Assembly: GCA_963931865.1 (NCBI GenBank)
Contig: OZ007518.1
Location: 5,597,029-5,661,028 of the forward strand
Length of the DNA: 64,000 nt
Origin: Axinella damicornis
Lineage: Eukaryota > Porifera > Demospongiae > Axinellida > Axinellidae
Direction: 5' to 3'
Part shown: one piece after another, positions 22,601-34,600 of the stretch
How positions within the stretch are numbered: the first letter of the stretch is position 1
Layout of the letters: each line of letters opens with the position of its first letter
Notes under the pieces: model-generated
The model's database searches: none
The model's input: the letters and a program-made list of their open reading frames with translations, nothing else
What the model was told of the DNA's origin: nothing
Position numbers and translations under genes: made by a program

Positions 22601-25600
22601 TCCGCCTTCTCCACACCCTCCACCACTAGAACACGGCCCAGCAGGGCAGCACGCACAGCACTCTGCACGAAAAATACAAACAGCAGTGCATAATCATGGC
22701 ATTTTGCTATGTATACGTACGTAGCTACCATTTAAGAATTTCAATACCCTGATAATTTCACCTCAATACAACACACATGCAGTTACGTACGTATGTCATA
22801 TACCGTAATCGTGCGTTATTAGGCGTATGAGCCTATAACTTCACAGGAAGGAAATATGCACCTATACAATTGAGATACTAGTGGAATGCAGGACATTGGA
22901 GGGCGAGCCTGAGCGAAGTGCATATGTATGCGCGTGCAGGGCATGCAAGGAGCAGTTGCATTCACATGATTATCCGCGCCTGGGTTTGAGGCTAAGGTAC
23001 GTGTAGGCCAACGCGCTGCCCCCGTCTTTGTCAGTGTCGCCGAGGAGGAAGAATGTTCATGGTGCTCTAGCCAATGTCCACGAGTGGTCTCCGTCTTTGT
23101 TGTCGCCATCGTTCGTCCAACAGGTAGCTAGACAGTTCGTCGAGTTCATTGAATTTGAATATTATTGTGCACGTGCAAGTGAAATTCGCTGATTTAAAAT
23201 TTACGGTAATTGCAAGATCCACCGGACAAGCAAGCAAACATACACACGCAGAGCGCAATGAAGTCACGCTAGTGTGGGGCTCGCTCAGGCTCGCCCCAAT
23301 AATGACTTCTGCACATGTGACTAGTTTGAGCTCGTGTCTGTCAGACCTTGTTGTAGCCTGTATTTCCGTCTCGACAACCACAGTCTCCATTTTGCAACTT
23401 TTTTTTGCCAACCTTCATTACGTCATGACCAACCCTTAATTAATACGTCATGGCTGCTACACACTCTGGAAAAGACCTCTCCTGGACCTTTAAGGAGAAT
23501 GCTCATGGAACTATGGTACAACTTGTCTGGAAACACAGCAGTGTCAGTACCAGGACTCAACTGGCCATAAGTTGGTGAGTATTAATAAGAATTCTGTACC
23601 TCGAAAGCGCAAGAAGTACTCTCCTTCGAGACAGAGGAGGAGTCAAGAGCGTCTTCTGATATTCATATCTTGTAAGCAGCAGGAATCTCATAAACAGGAG
23701 TCTAGTGAATCAGTCAGCGACAGGAAAACGGTAACTGCTGCTGGTGTGCCAGGTAGTCCTGACAACGTGGTTCCTGAAACTCTGCCGCGGAAGGATCAGT
23801 CTGTGGATGTTACACCTGTCTCTCAGTTGACTGTTCAGCCACCGTGTACTGCATCAATTACAGATGACCAATCAGATGTTGAAATCCTACCTGGTGTGAA
23901 AGATCAAGTGAATGACTCTCGGATTGCAATGCAGCAATCAGACCTTGGTTCCATCACAAAGCCACCTGATAAACCTGGATGTTTTATTCGCCCTGGTCAG
24001 ACCATAAATTGTCACTCTAATATCATGATGTTTTGATTCTAGTTCTCCACCCTGGAGCAATTGCTATTAGAGTTGATAAAATTAATGTGATCTGTGTCGG
24101 TTACATCTGGAGGGCAGCTGCCGGCGAGGACACCGCTGTACCTATGCTCACAGCTGGAGTGAGAGATCTGAATGGATCTGCCCAGTGTGCTCCAAGCATG
24201 ATAAACTCGAGTGTGATCAGAAGTGGGAACACATCCTGCAGTACAATCATGTTGGCATCTATAGGGTGCTTGATGGACGCACAGTGGCTGAGTTTTTGGA
24301 CAATTTATTATAATTCACCATACCCTACGTACTTATAAGCTAGTGTTTATTACTTGTGCCTCTTGTTGGCATGTTCACAAATTAATAATAATAAGATGCG
24401 CCTAATAACACATATAATAATAATGACATTCCTCGAATAGGAAGCGCGCTTCAATTCGAATATAGCTGTTTTCCACTCCGAAGGATCGAAAATGGCAGAG
24501 TTTCTGGAAGAAGACTGCAGCGCTTACCTGGGACGAGAGTTGAACCTGTGCCTAACAGCGAATATGCGCCTATAAGTGAGATGCGCCTAATAACGCGCGA
24601 CTACGGTACATGTACAACTGCTAAACAAGAAGTGATTGCCTCACGAAGGGAAAAACAAAAACCTATATACCGCTCTTCGCTAGGGGAAGTACCACAAACT
24701 GTTGCAGCTTGTGAAGGAAAAGTACCTCAAAGGTAAGATCTTCTGCACTTGTTTCATTGAGTTGTGGAAGTACAATATAGATATGTATACAATCAAGGTT
24801 TAGAATTTAAGACACTTCTGGAAGCCTCTAGGGCATACATTTTTCGATATGTGACTCAGGAAACAGTGAAAGAGCAGCAACAAAACTGAAGACTTGCATC
24901 TCCTGCAAAGCTACGAACGTGTAGATGCAGTACGACAAGCCATTTTGCTAAGCTGCTAGCCACAAATCAGGTGCTTACTGGGACCATCTCAAAGACGATA
25001 TAGTCAAATGGGCATTGACTCTGCCGACCCCCGGCCATCCACACTGCCGCCCCATTCCTTTCATGGCCATGAACAGTTACACCTTTCGGACTCAACCAGA
25101 CCAAACCCACAGCTACACAGACTCCATACAATGCCGGCAAGTGTATGCGGGACAATTACGTAGCACACGTTTCCCCATCGCTGGCACATCCCCAGGTGCA
25201 ACAGTGCACACTCAGGGAAGGAATGCCCTGCCGAGCTCACACTACCCTTCAGGGTTGTGTGAGCTTCTGCAAACTCTTCTAGCTGTGATCATCTGTGTGC
25301 ATGGCTCTAGCCTCGTACTAAGGCCTCGGCTGAAAAAGAACGGGTGGTATCCACTGTTTGTGCATGCGTTTAGTTTCTCAGAAAAATCATGCTACCGTGC
25401 AACCATGACATCAAAACATACACGTACTATCAATGAACGGTCCACACAATTCTCTGTTGCAGGTTGTGAAGGGAAAGTAACTCAAAGGTAAGATCTTCTG
25501 CACTTGTCTCATTGTGTTGTGGAAGTACAATATAGATACGTATACAATCAAGGTTTAGAATTTAAGACACTTCTGGAAGCCTCTAGGGCATACATTTTTC

Positions 25601-28600
25601 GATATGTGACTCAGGAAACAGTGAAAGAGCAGCAACAAAACTGAAGACTTGCATCTCCTGCAAAGCTACGAACGTGTGGATGCAGTACGACAAGCAATTT
25701 TGCTAAGCTGCTAGCCACAAATCAGGTGCTTGCTGGGACCATCTCAAAGACAATATATTCAAATGGGCCTTGATTCTGCCGACCCCCGGGCATCCGCACT
25801 GCCGCCCCATGCCTTTCATGGCCATGAACAGTTACACCTTTCGGACTCAACCAGACCAAACCCATAGCCACACAGACTCCATACAATGCCGGCAAGTGCA
25901 TGCGGGACAATTACGTAGCACACGTTTCCCCATCGCTGGCACATCCCCAGGTGCAACAGTGCACACTCAGGGAAGGAATGCCCTGCCGAGCTCACACTAC
26001 CCTTCGGGGTTGTGTGAGCTTCTGCGAACTCTTCTAGTTGTGATCATCTGTGTGCATGGCTCTAGCCTCGTACTAAGGCCCCGGCTGAAAAAGAAAGGGT
26101 GGTATCCACTGTTTGCGCATACGTTTAGTTTCTCGGGAAATCATGCTACCGTGTTATATCCGTGCAACCATGACATCTAAACATACACGTACTATCAATG
26201 AACGGTCCACACAATTTCCCTGGTCAACTCCTCCAGAGACTACGTAGGTACGTACATGTACCCCTGGCGTGTGTCTCAAGCCAGAGCAGGTAGCCTCCAT
26301 TTCAGCTGTTTGCAAAGGCAAAGACATCTTTATGTGGATAACGACTAGATTCGAAAGTCAGTGTGCTATGAAGCAATATGGTCTGTTATGGATTGCTAAC
26401 AGGGAAGAATGCAGCTGTCACCAGCTGCGTGTGAAAAAGGCTACTGAAGACGATTTGGGCAAATGCAGTCTGTTGTTTTGTGCACCTGCAGTTGCCTGTA
26501 GGATCCGTACGGAGAGAAGCAAATATTGAGGATCCACTCATTTCTGGTAGAATAGTAATTAAGTAGCTGTTGTGGTGGATGACGCGCCCACTGCACGTCA
26601 AAATGGTAAGTATTTAGTTGTGCACGCATACCTACGTGTGTTATATTGTTATTGTACGTACATTTCTTATGCGGAAGACCGCACCTACGTAGGCCTTACA
26701 TTGCGGGTCTCACCCGACAGGAACACATGTATGTTGGCACATCGCCAGACAGAGCTTATGAAGGTCACTCGGTTCAGACATTGAGACTGACATGCAGCCT
26801 GTGCTAGACAACCTGAATAGAGCTCCACGAGTAATTGTTTACTGTCGCACCGTGAACGTGTGTGCAGACCTTTATGCTCATTTTCACCTTGAGTTGGGAG
26901 ACTGCTCATACCAACCTGCCAGAGCTGAAGACATTAACGACAATCATTAGTTCAGAATGTTCCATTTCAACACTCCTGACCACAATAAAGATACGTAAAA
27001 CATTCAACGGACCCAAATGGTGTTGTACGTACGTAAGAGTGGTTTCTGCCACCATAGCGGGAGAGTGATGGAGAACGAGTGTACTGCTGCTGGCGACTGT
27101 TCCTCCCACACTCTACTACTATGGAGCGAGGAATTCATGCCCTGTTTGGTTGACTGAGTGAGGAATTCATCCTTTGTTTGGTTGACTGAGTGAGGAATTC
27201 ATCCTTTGTTTGGTTGACTGAGTGAGGAATTCATCCTTTGTTTGGTTGACTGAGTGAGGAATTCATCCCTTGCTTGGTTGACTACGACCCGACCGGCGCA
27301 ACCGGCACGAACAGAGCGTCGTTCACTCTGAGAGCCTTAGACAATGAAAAGAAGTATCTTCAGTGCTTGCCTAACGTCAGAAACAGATTCCCAAATGTGC
27401 ACATTCTTAGATGGACCAACGCCTTAGCTTCGTGGAACTTTCAAAGTGTTTCTACTCCTGGAGATGGTAGCTGTTCATTTCACAGTGTAGTATCTGCACT
27501 GCAACAACAGCTGCAACAACAAAACAATACGATTTGCCAGGAACTGCATAAAAAAAGTTGTAAGCGTGCTGTAGTTAACTATCTCGTACACTAGTCATGT
27601 CTTTGTGCTTGTACTTTTGCTCTTGTGTTTGTACGTGGTTATTGGCCTGTATTAGCGTAGTAGCTATTGCCAATACCCAGAATTAACAAATTTATTCAGT
27701 AAAAAAATAAACAATAAAAAAAAACTGTCAACATTGAGTATGAAATTCACATCTCAAATGTAATTGCTAAACTCGGTAAAGCTGTTGCAGACGAACGGCT
27801 CGGTCACAATTCAGAACAATACCAATCATTTCTTACATACACACAACTTGAGAAAGCAGCATGCCGTTTCGTGAAAACTGGTGAATTTGCAGGAATTAGG
27901 AGACTTGGTGATAACTGCACTTTCAAATGTCCTCCACAGTTCTACGTATTGTGCTGTTCACACGGTCTGCCCATTGTGGCAAACCCAATCACCAATTTCA
28001 AACATACATCACAGTAAGGCAGTGGCCATTTTGATGGAGTGGTTGGGAAAAATCCTAATGAAGATGATGCCGATGGCTCGGAGTATCCAGAGCACTGCAA
28101 TTGCGGCAGAGGAGGTCCAAAAGGAACTCGCTGCAACTTACAGCTAAATTCAACGAGACGCCAATGCTACAATCGCAAGTCACAATGTAGCCAAAAATGT
28201 CAGTATAAAAACTGTCAAAACCCTTTTGGAAGCTGGCCAACTGCTCCATCCTTACAAAAACCGGAACAAAGCGACAGAGAGAACATTATGACAATCAGCA
28301 ATTTCCGCTAAAAGGAACGAAGGCAAAGAGGTTCATGGAGCAAGCTGGAGTCTGTTGCAACTGGATCTACCAGTTCCCTGGAGATGATTGCAATAGCGCG
28401 AATTGTGCAAAACGTGTACGGGATGGATAGCGATGACTGGACAGAATGGGGTAAATTTAATGCAAAAGATGTCCTCGCTGCATACAAGGCACTCCTTTCA
28501 TGGCTGAAGTACTGAAATTGCTCAATGAAGATGAAACTATGACAACTATGACTAAATGTACTTACAACTTGGAAATATACTTCACCAGCGAAATAAGTGA

Positions 28601-31600
28601 ACATAAATTGGTTTGTTAGATACCTCCATAGCTGCAATTTTGAGTTTATTTCACTTCATGTTCATTATTGTACTTAGCCACGTATAGCTACTAGCTCCTC
28701 TGTTTGCACTTCGCTTCTGTGACAACCATTACATTATTACATTGATCAACATTCCTTCAACTGCATCAAAAAACTGGTGTGAGCGGCTTTTCAACTGCAT
28801 GTCCTAGCTACTTAGCTTCGTTCTCATGGCCCATGCCATTTTCGGCTTGACTGGGTAGTGTCTTACTGTGTCATTGTCATGTCTATATGCATGGCTACAC
28901 AGTCACTACATACATTACCTAATGATTACACATGCAGTAATCAAGTGTATTCATATCTGCATTGTTTACATCTGGTCATGAACTTGTGGAAGCCAACGAA
29001 CTTTTGAGTTGCTATGATGCATGCTGACGCCAGGGAATCGGCAAAAGCCTTTCCAACTTGCTGCAGAAAGCATTTAAATACACATTACATCATTTCAGTC
29101 CACCTCAGTTCAGAAGTGTAGTTCAGAACTACAGCGACAACTACAGCGAGAAACAAAGTGCCGAGCCAAGATACTAGATCAGAAGATGACGTCTTACACT
29201 CGCATCCGTTTTGAGGGGAACTCGTCCAGGATTTGGGACGGAAAGGTGGCGGATGTGCCAGAAGGGACAGTGGTACGAAGCGGGAGGAGGGGTTCAGAAG
29301 GTCTCGAGTTGGCGGAGGTTCACTGGCCGGTGAAGGGGAAAGGGAAGAAGCCGAAGGTGTGGCATTGTGTGGTGGTGGAGGCCTCCTCGGATTGTGAGGA
29401 GGAGGAACTGACGCCCGGGCCCAGTACAAAGCGGCTACGACTAAACCAGCCACCCACTCCCAGCGAGCCAGATTCCCAGCCATCAACTTCCTCCTGCAGA
29501 GAACTTCGCCATCGGGGTCCAGGGATTGGGAAACCTTCCCCACTGCCGGTGACACTGGCCCAGCCATCGCCATCGAATTCACGCAAAACTGGACCGGGGA
29601 TAGGGAATCCTTCCCCACTGCCAGTGCCAGCGCGACAGACAGTGACGCCTAGTGTTACACAAGCGAGACAACAGGCATCTACTCCCCAACCAACAAAGTG
29701 GTGGTGCCATAGGGACAAACAGTGGTGGAAAGTGGAAAAACAGCAGGAAATGCGAGGGAAATGACTGGGAAATGCAGGTGGTTACTATTAATATACTCTT
29801 GCATGTTAATGCATTCTTCAGCTAATTAAATTACAGCGTATTATGTCATCCTTCAATCCTATAGGTCTTGGCAGTACATGTGGAATGGACTCTATTCACA
29901 TGCAGTACCATCTGTTCACACACTAACACTGCTACTGGTTGATTGGTGTGTTTATTGTCACATGTATGTGTTACCTTGCGTTGTTCCTACGTTGTGTCAT
30001 ACTATATTTGGTAGTGCGCAGTTTGTATAAATATGCTGCTGTTGTACCATTGAATTGTTAGTCAATGATATTTCCTACGGCCAAGACGTCAACAATATTA
30101 CATGGTGGCAGCGGCGAGCGACTGAGACTGTCAAAGGATGGCTCAACTTCGGCTGGAACCTCCAGCGCCGTTTAATTTCCGAACCCCCGACGACTGGCCG
30201 AGATGGAGAAAACGGTTCGAACAGTTCCGTGTCGCATCCGGACTAGCCAATGACGACGCCGTGAAACAAGTGAACACTCTCCTCTACTGTCTCGGAGAAG
30301 AGGCAGAGGGCGTCTTGTCATCCACGAATGTCACCGCCGACGAGCGCAAGGTGTACGACACTGTCCTCAAAAAACTCGACGGTTTCTTCAAAGTGCGACG
30401 AAACGTAATATTCGAGAGAGTGTGATTCAACCGACGCAACCAGCTTGGGACAGAATCAGCGGAGCAGTATATTATGGAACTCTACAGACTAGCCGAGAGC
30501 TGCAACTATGGTGATCTCAAGGACGAAATGATCCGGGACAGACTAGTTGTGGGCATCCGAGACGCCGCCCTCTCCCAGCAACTACAGCTCGACCCCGAAC
30601 TGACTCTTGAAAAGGCAAAGAAAAAAATCCGCCAGAGAGAAGCAGTGGGCGAGCAGCAGAGAGAGCTGAAGGGAGCGGCCGAGGGAGTCACGAGTCTTGA
30701 AGAAGTCCGTTACCGCAGACAGTTCAGGGGAAAGGGACCGAACTCGCACAAACCGGGACGTGACGGCAAAACGAAACCTACTCCCGCTAAGACGTGCACT
30801 CGCTGTGGCAAGAGTTGGCATGCCCGCGACAGATGCCCCGCAAAAGAGGCGACCTGCCATCGGTGCAACAAGAAAGGGCACTACAGCACTCAGTGCCTCA
30901 CCAAGCAAGTCTCTGCAGTCACAAGCGAGAGCCTGCTTGACACAGCCTTCCTGGATATGGTCACTACAAAACAGAGCTCAGCATGGTTCGCCACCTTGAA
31001 GCTGAATGACCAGGAAACAAACTTCAAGTTGGACACCGGCGCAGAAGTGACTGCCATCTCTGAAGAAGCGTACCGAAACATACGAAAGTCACACCTCACA
31101 GCACCAGAGAAAACTCTGTATGGGCCCTCACGACAGCCCCTCAAGACCCTTGGACAATTCTGGGGAAATTTTTCCCACAAAGGGAAGACAGTTCAGCAAC
31201 AGGTATTTGTAGTAGATGGTCTCAAAACAAACCTCTTGGGACTGCCTGCAATCTCCGCCCTGGGACTAGCCATTCGAGTTGATGCGACCGAGACGGACAC
31301 TCCGATCGCGACGGCTGAAATCCCCAAAGACATCATGGAACAGTTTCCATCACTATTCCAGGGACTCGGAAACCTGGGCGAGGAGTATGAAATCCACCTA
31401 AAGTCAGGAGCTACACCCCACTCCCTGTATGCTCCAAGACATGTTCCCCTACCATTGCGGCCGAAGGTCAAGGAGGAACTCGATCGTATGGAGTCAATCG
31501 GTGTCATTTCAAAGGTTGACGAACCTACACCATGGTGTGCTGGTATGGTCGTCGTCCCAAAGAAGAACGGAGCGATCCGCATCTGTGTGGACCTAAAGCC

Positions 31601-34600
31601 ATTAAACGAGAACGTCCTCAGAGAAGTACACCCACTCCCTAAGGTCGACGATACCCTTGCTCAACTCGCAGGAGCCCAGGTGTTCAGCAAGTTGGACGCG
31701 AACAGTGGATTTTGGCAGATACCACTCGCCAAGAATTCCCGACACCTTACCACCTTCATTACCCCCTTTGGTCGGTATTGTTTTAACAAGATGCCTTTCG
31801 ATCCTGGAAGGGGAGATGTGGAATGGACTCTATTCACATGCAGTACCATCTGTTCACACACTAACACTGCTACTGGTTAATTGGTGTGTTTATTGTCACA
31901 TGTATGTGTTACCTTGCGTTGTTCCTACGTTGTGTCATACTATATTTGGTAGTGCGCAGTTTGTATAAATATGCTACTGTTGTACCATTGAATTGTTAGT
32001 CAATGATATTTCCTATGGCCAAGACGTCAACAATATTACAGTACGGGAGGACAACATCAGCTTCCCTAATGACTGCACAGTGAATACACATGCAAGGGGG
32101 ACGCCTAACATATCAGAACCTTCCAACATTGAGGAGCCCATTGTGGTTGGATGACAAGGTAGTGCAAACTGTTTCACTTGCTATCACCAACATAATATAA
32201 TTATTATTGTGTAATAACAGTCATTCCAATAGGTCATCATGGTTTTCCTCAAGACAGCAGCACATCACTGCACACAGCAGGTAATAGCGTAGTGTTTCTA
32301 GTCATGGATCAATTGACTGATTCTCACAGTCATGAGTGCTTTTGTCACATGATTTCATTGACTCTGTGCATCTCCATGCAAGCGTCATGCGTATGCCCCT
32401 CCCCCTCTATCTTAGCATAGATATTTACATTCGCAAACAGCTTCTGTGGATACCAGGCCCTTTCTTTTTCAGGAGCAATGGGGCCTGGGTATGAACTTAG
32501 CATGGCTCCATCTCAGATTTGAACATAATTCCCACAGGTACGTACATTCACCTCACAACTACACCCGCACACATACATGTAGACACACAAACAAACACAA
32601 ACACACATACCGGTACATATAGTCACATACGTACACAACAACAACACCACACAGTTACAATAACACACATACATTGTACGTACCTGGTCTAAATAATGTA
32701 CGGTGCCGCCCACAATCTCCCTCCTCTGCTTGAGGTCTGTCTCTGTTGTATCTCTGGAGAGTGACACGCACTCCACCTCCTTGCCAGTAAGTTCACAGAA
32801 CGAGAGAGCTAAATTCCTCCTCAGTGGACCAGGTGGACCCACCAAGAACATGTCCTGACCTAGCTGGTCCTGCAGAGGGATATATGGATAGGGCAACGGC
32901 ACATTTGCATATAAGTCTAAATAGAGCCCACCAAAACATTTCTGAGGGGGCTAGCAATCTGATTTGATACAATGTAGGCCTTAGGGTAGTTAGTAAAGTG
33001 TCCAAGTTTGAAGCCTAAAAGATGTTTAGTTTGGCAGTTAGAGGGCACCAAAAATATTGCACTTTTCCTACACCCAACCATCAATACTTTAAGATTTTAA
33101 CCGTGTGTTTTTGTGTGTCTACATGTAACGGAAGTGGGATGTTCGTGGGGCGGGACTAGACTACAGTGACACGCGACCTTCGTACTTTACTTCGTACTTT
33201 TGTTTACTGAACCTCGAACTCCGCGAAGAATGTTCGAGCTCGGCATGGCATGGGCTGGAATCCAGCAAGTGCAATCGGGGAGCAGCAGTTGAAGCGGACG
33301 CAATCGGGGAGTAGCAGCCGAAGCGGACGCGATCGGGAGCAGCAGCTGAAGCGGACGCAAGCGGCGAGCAACAGCTGAAGCAGGCCAATCGGGGAGCAGC
33401 ACTGCTGGAAGCGGAGGCAAACGGGGAGCAGCAGTTGAAGCGGATGCCGCAATCGGGCCCGGGAGCAGCAGCTGAAGCCGACGCCAGCGGCGAGCAGCAG
33501 CTGAAGTGGACGCAATCGGGAAGCAGCTCTGCACAGAGAGCTGTCCGGCGCCGGATTACGCACGGTAGGCGAACGAGGCGAAAGTAGCTGAGCGAGCGAA
33601 GCGAGCTCAGCTACTTGTACATGTACATATGTAATATTATTTTTATCAATCGAGGGGCAACCGCACTCCTTGTAGCCGCGGTTAAACGGTAGCACAAGCT
33701 AAGTGTGACAGTTCGTTCCAATTATCACACATCACGTGAGTACCATGATAGCTATATATAATTATAGGCCGGAAGATCAGAAACTATTAGTGCTCTGAAG
33801 TACCGAATAAGCCGCGTCGCAACCCCGGTTGTGACTCGCCGTAGCACAAGGCAATTCGTTCCAATTAACACACATGCCACGTGGCAACCACGCTCAGTTG
33901 ATTGCGAGCAATGACGACCAAAAGGAAGACAAGACATTATTACAGCACTCACAACTTAGCCAGCATGGTGAGTTTCGGTATGTAAGCGTCAGTGAATGAT
34001 AGCGATCACGGCTGTGTGGTCAGAATCTTTGTGGGCCTTCGTAAGAGCTGTACTGGCGATGAACTTCGAAGAGAGGCGGCCGACGGCACTACAAAAGCGC
34101 TTGTATCTCCACCACCAAGGTGAGTTTTTGAATTTGTGTCACTGCATCATAGTGATCACGACGGTGTAGTCAGAATCTTTGTAGGCCATTCCTAGCACTC
34201 AAACGTTATTTAATTACACTATTTACGCGGCACAATTTTTCCTATACCAGGAGTGTAAAAAGCTCAATTTTTGTTGCCCTCTAATTATATAACTAGACAA
34301 GCTATACACTTCTACTTGGAGGCTTCACTAACTTCCCTAAGACCTACACACACCCCAAATATCAGATTGCCAGCCCCCTCAGAAATGTCATGGTGGGCTT
34401 TATATAGACTTATGTCATTCGGATATGTGCCCATAGTTCCTCCATGGGTGTGGCTTACACAGTGCACAGCCAAGGATAACCTGTATCCAAGGAGACTTGC
34501 ACTTTGCCTGACGAAGATCCCTCAGGATCGAAACGTCGCATTGTATGTTGATGCAGACAAAGACTGCTAACTATTTTTAGATCACTGTACTCAAGGAGGA

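Larger units (their letters stand above)
22803..24606. mobile_element. 1.8-kb TIR element flanked by TA, carrying gene fragments
   Basis: Left end CCGTAATCGTGCGTTATTAG and right end CTAATAACGCGCGACTACGG form a 23-base TIR with three mismatches. TA lies immediately outside both ends (22801-22802, 24607-24608), as in Tc1/mariner-type insertion. Inside lie a first-exon-like ORF and a CCCH zinc-finger fragment, with no transposase recognised. Confidence 0.75.
29878..32039 (+). mobile_element. Young Ty3/gypsy LTR retrotransposon, internally deleted
   Basis: Complete insertion with 224-base LTRs at 29878-30101 and 31816-32039 and AGTAC duplicated on both sides (29873-29877, 32040-32044). The LTRs differ at three positions, all transitions, so the insertion is recent. 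A primer-binding site starts directly after the 5' LTR and a purine-rich tract precedes the 3' LTR. Gag, zinc knuckles, protease and the first RT motifs are present. The rest of RT, RNase H and integrase are gone, the coding sequence running from RT motif B straight into the purine tract. It cannot be autonomous. Inserted in a VWA8 intron in opposite orientation. Confidence 0.93.

Noticed and set aside
27122..27272. Possible CRISPR-like repeat array
   Set aside because: Units are contiguous with no spacers, and the sequence is eukaryotic. It is a simple tandem repeat.
29085..29618. 177-residue minus-strand ORF opposite the 29186 gene
   Set aside because: It is a shadow of the plus-strand ORF. 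Composition (Pro/Ser/His) comes from the Pro-rich coding complement.
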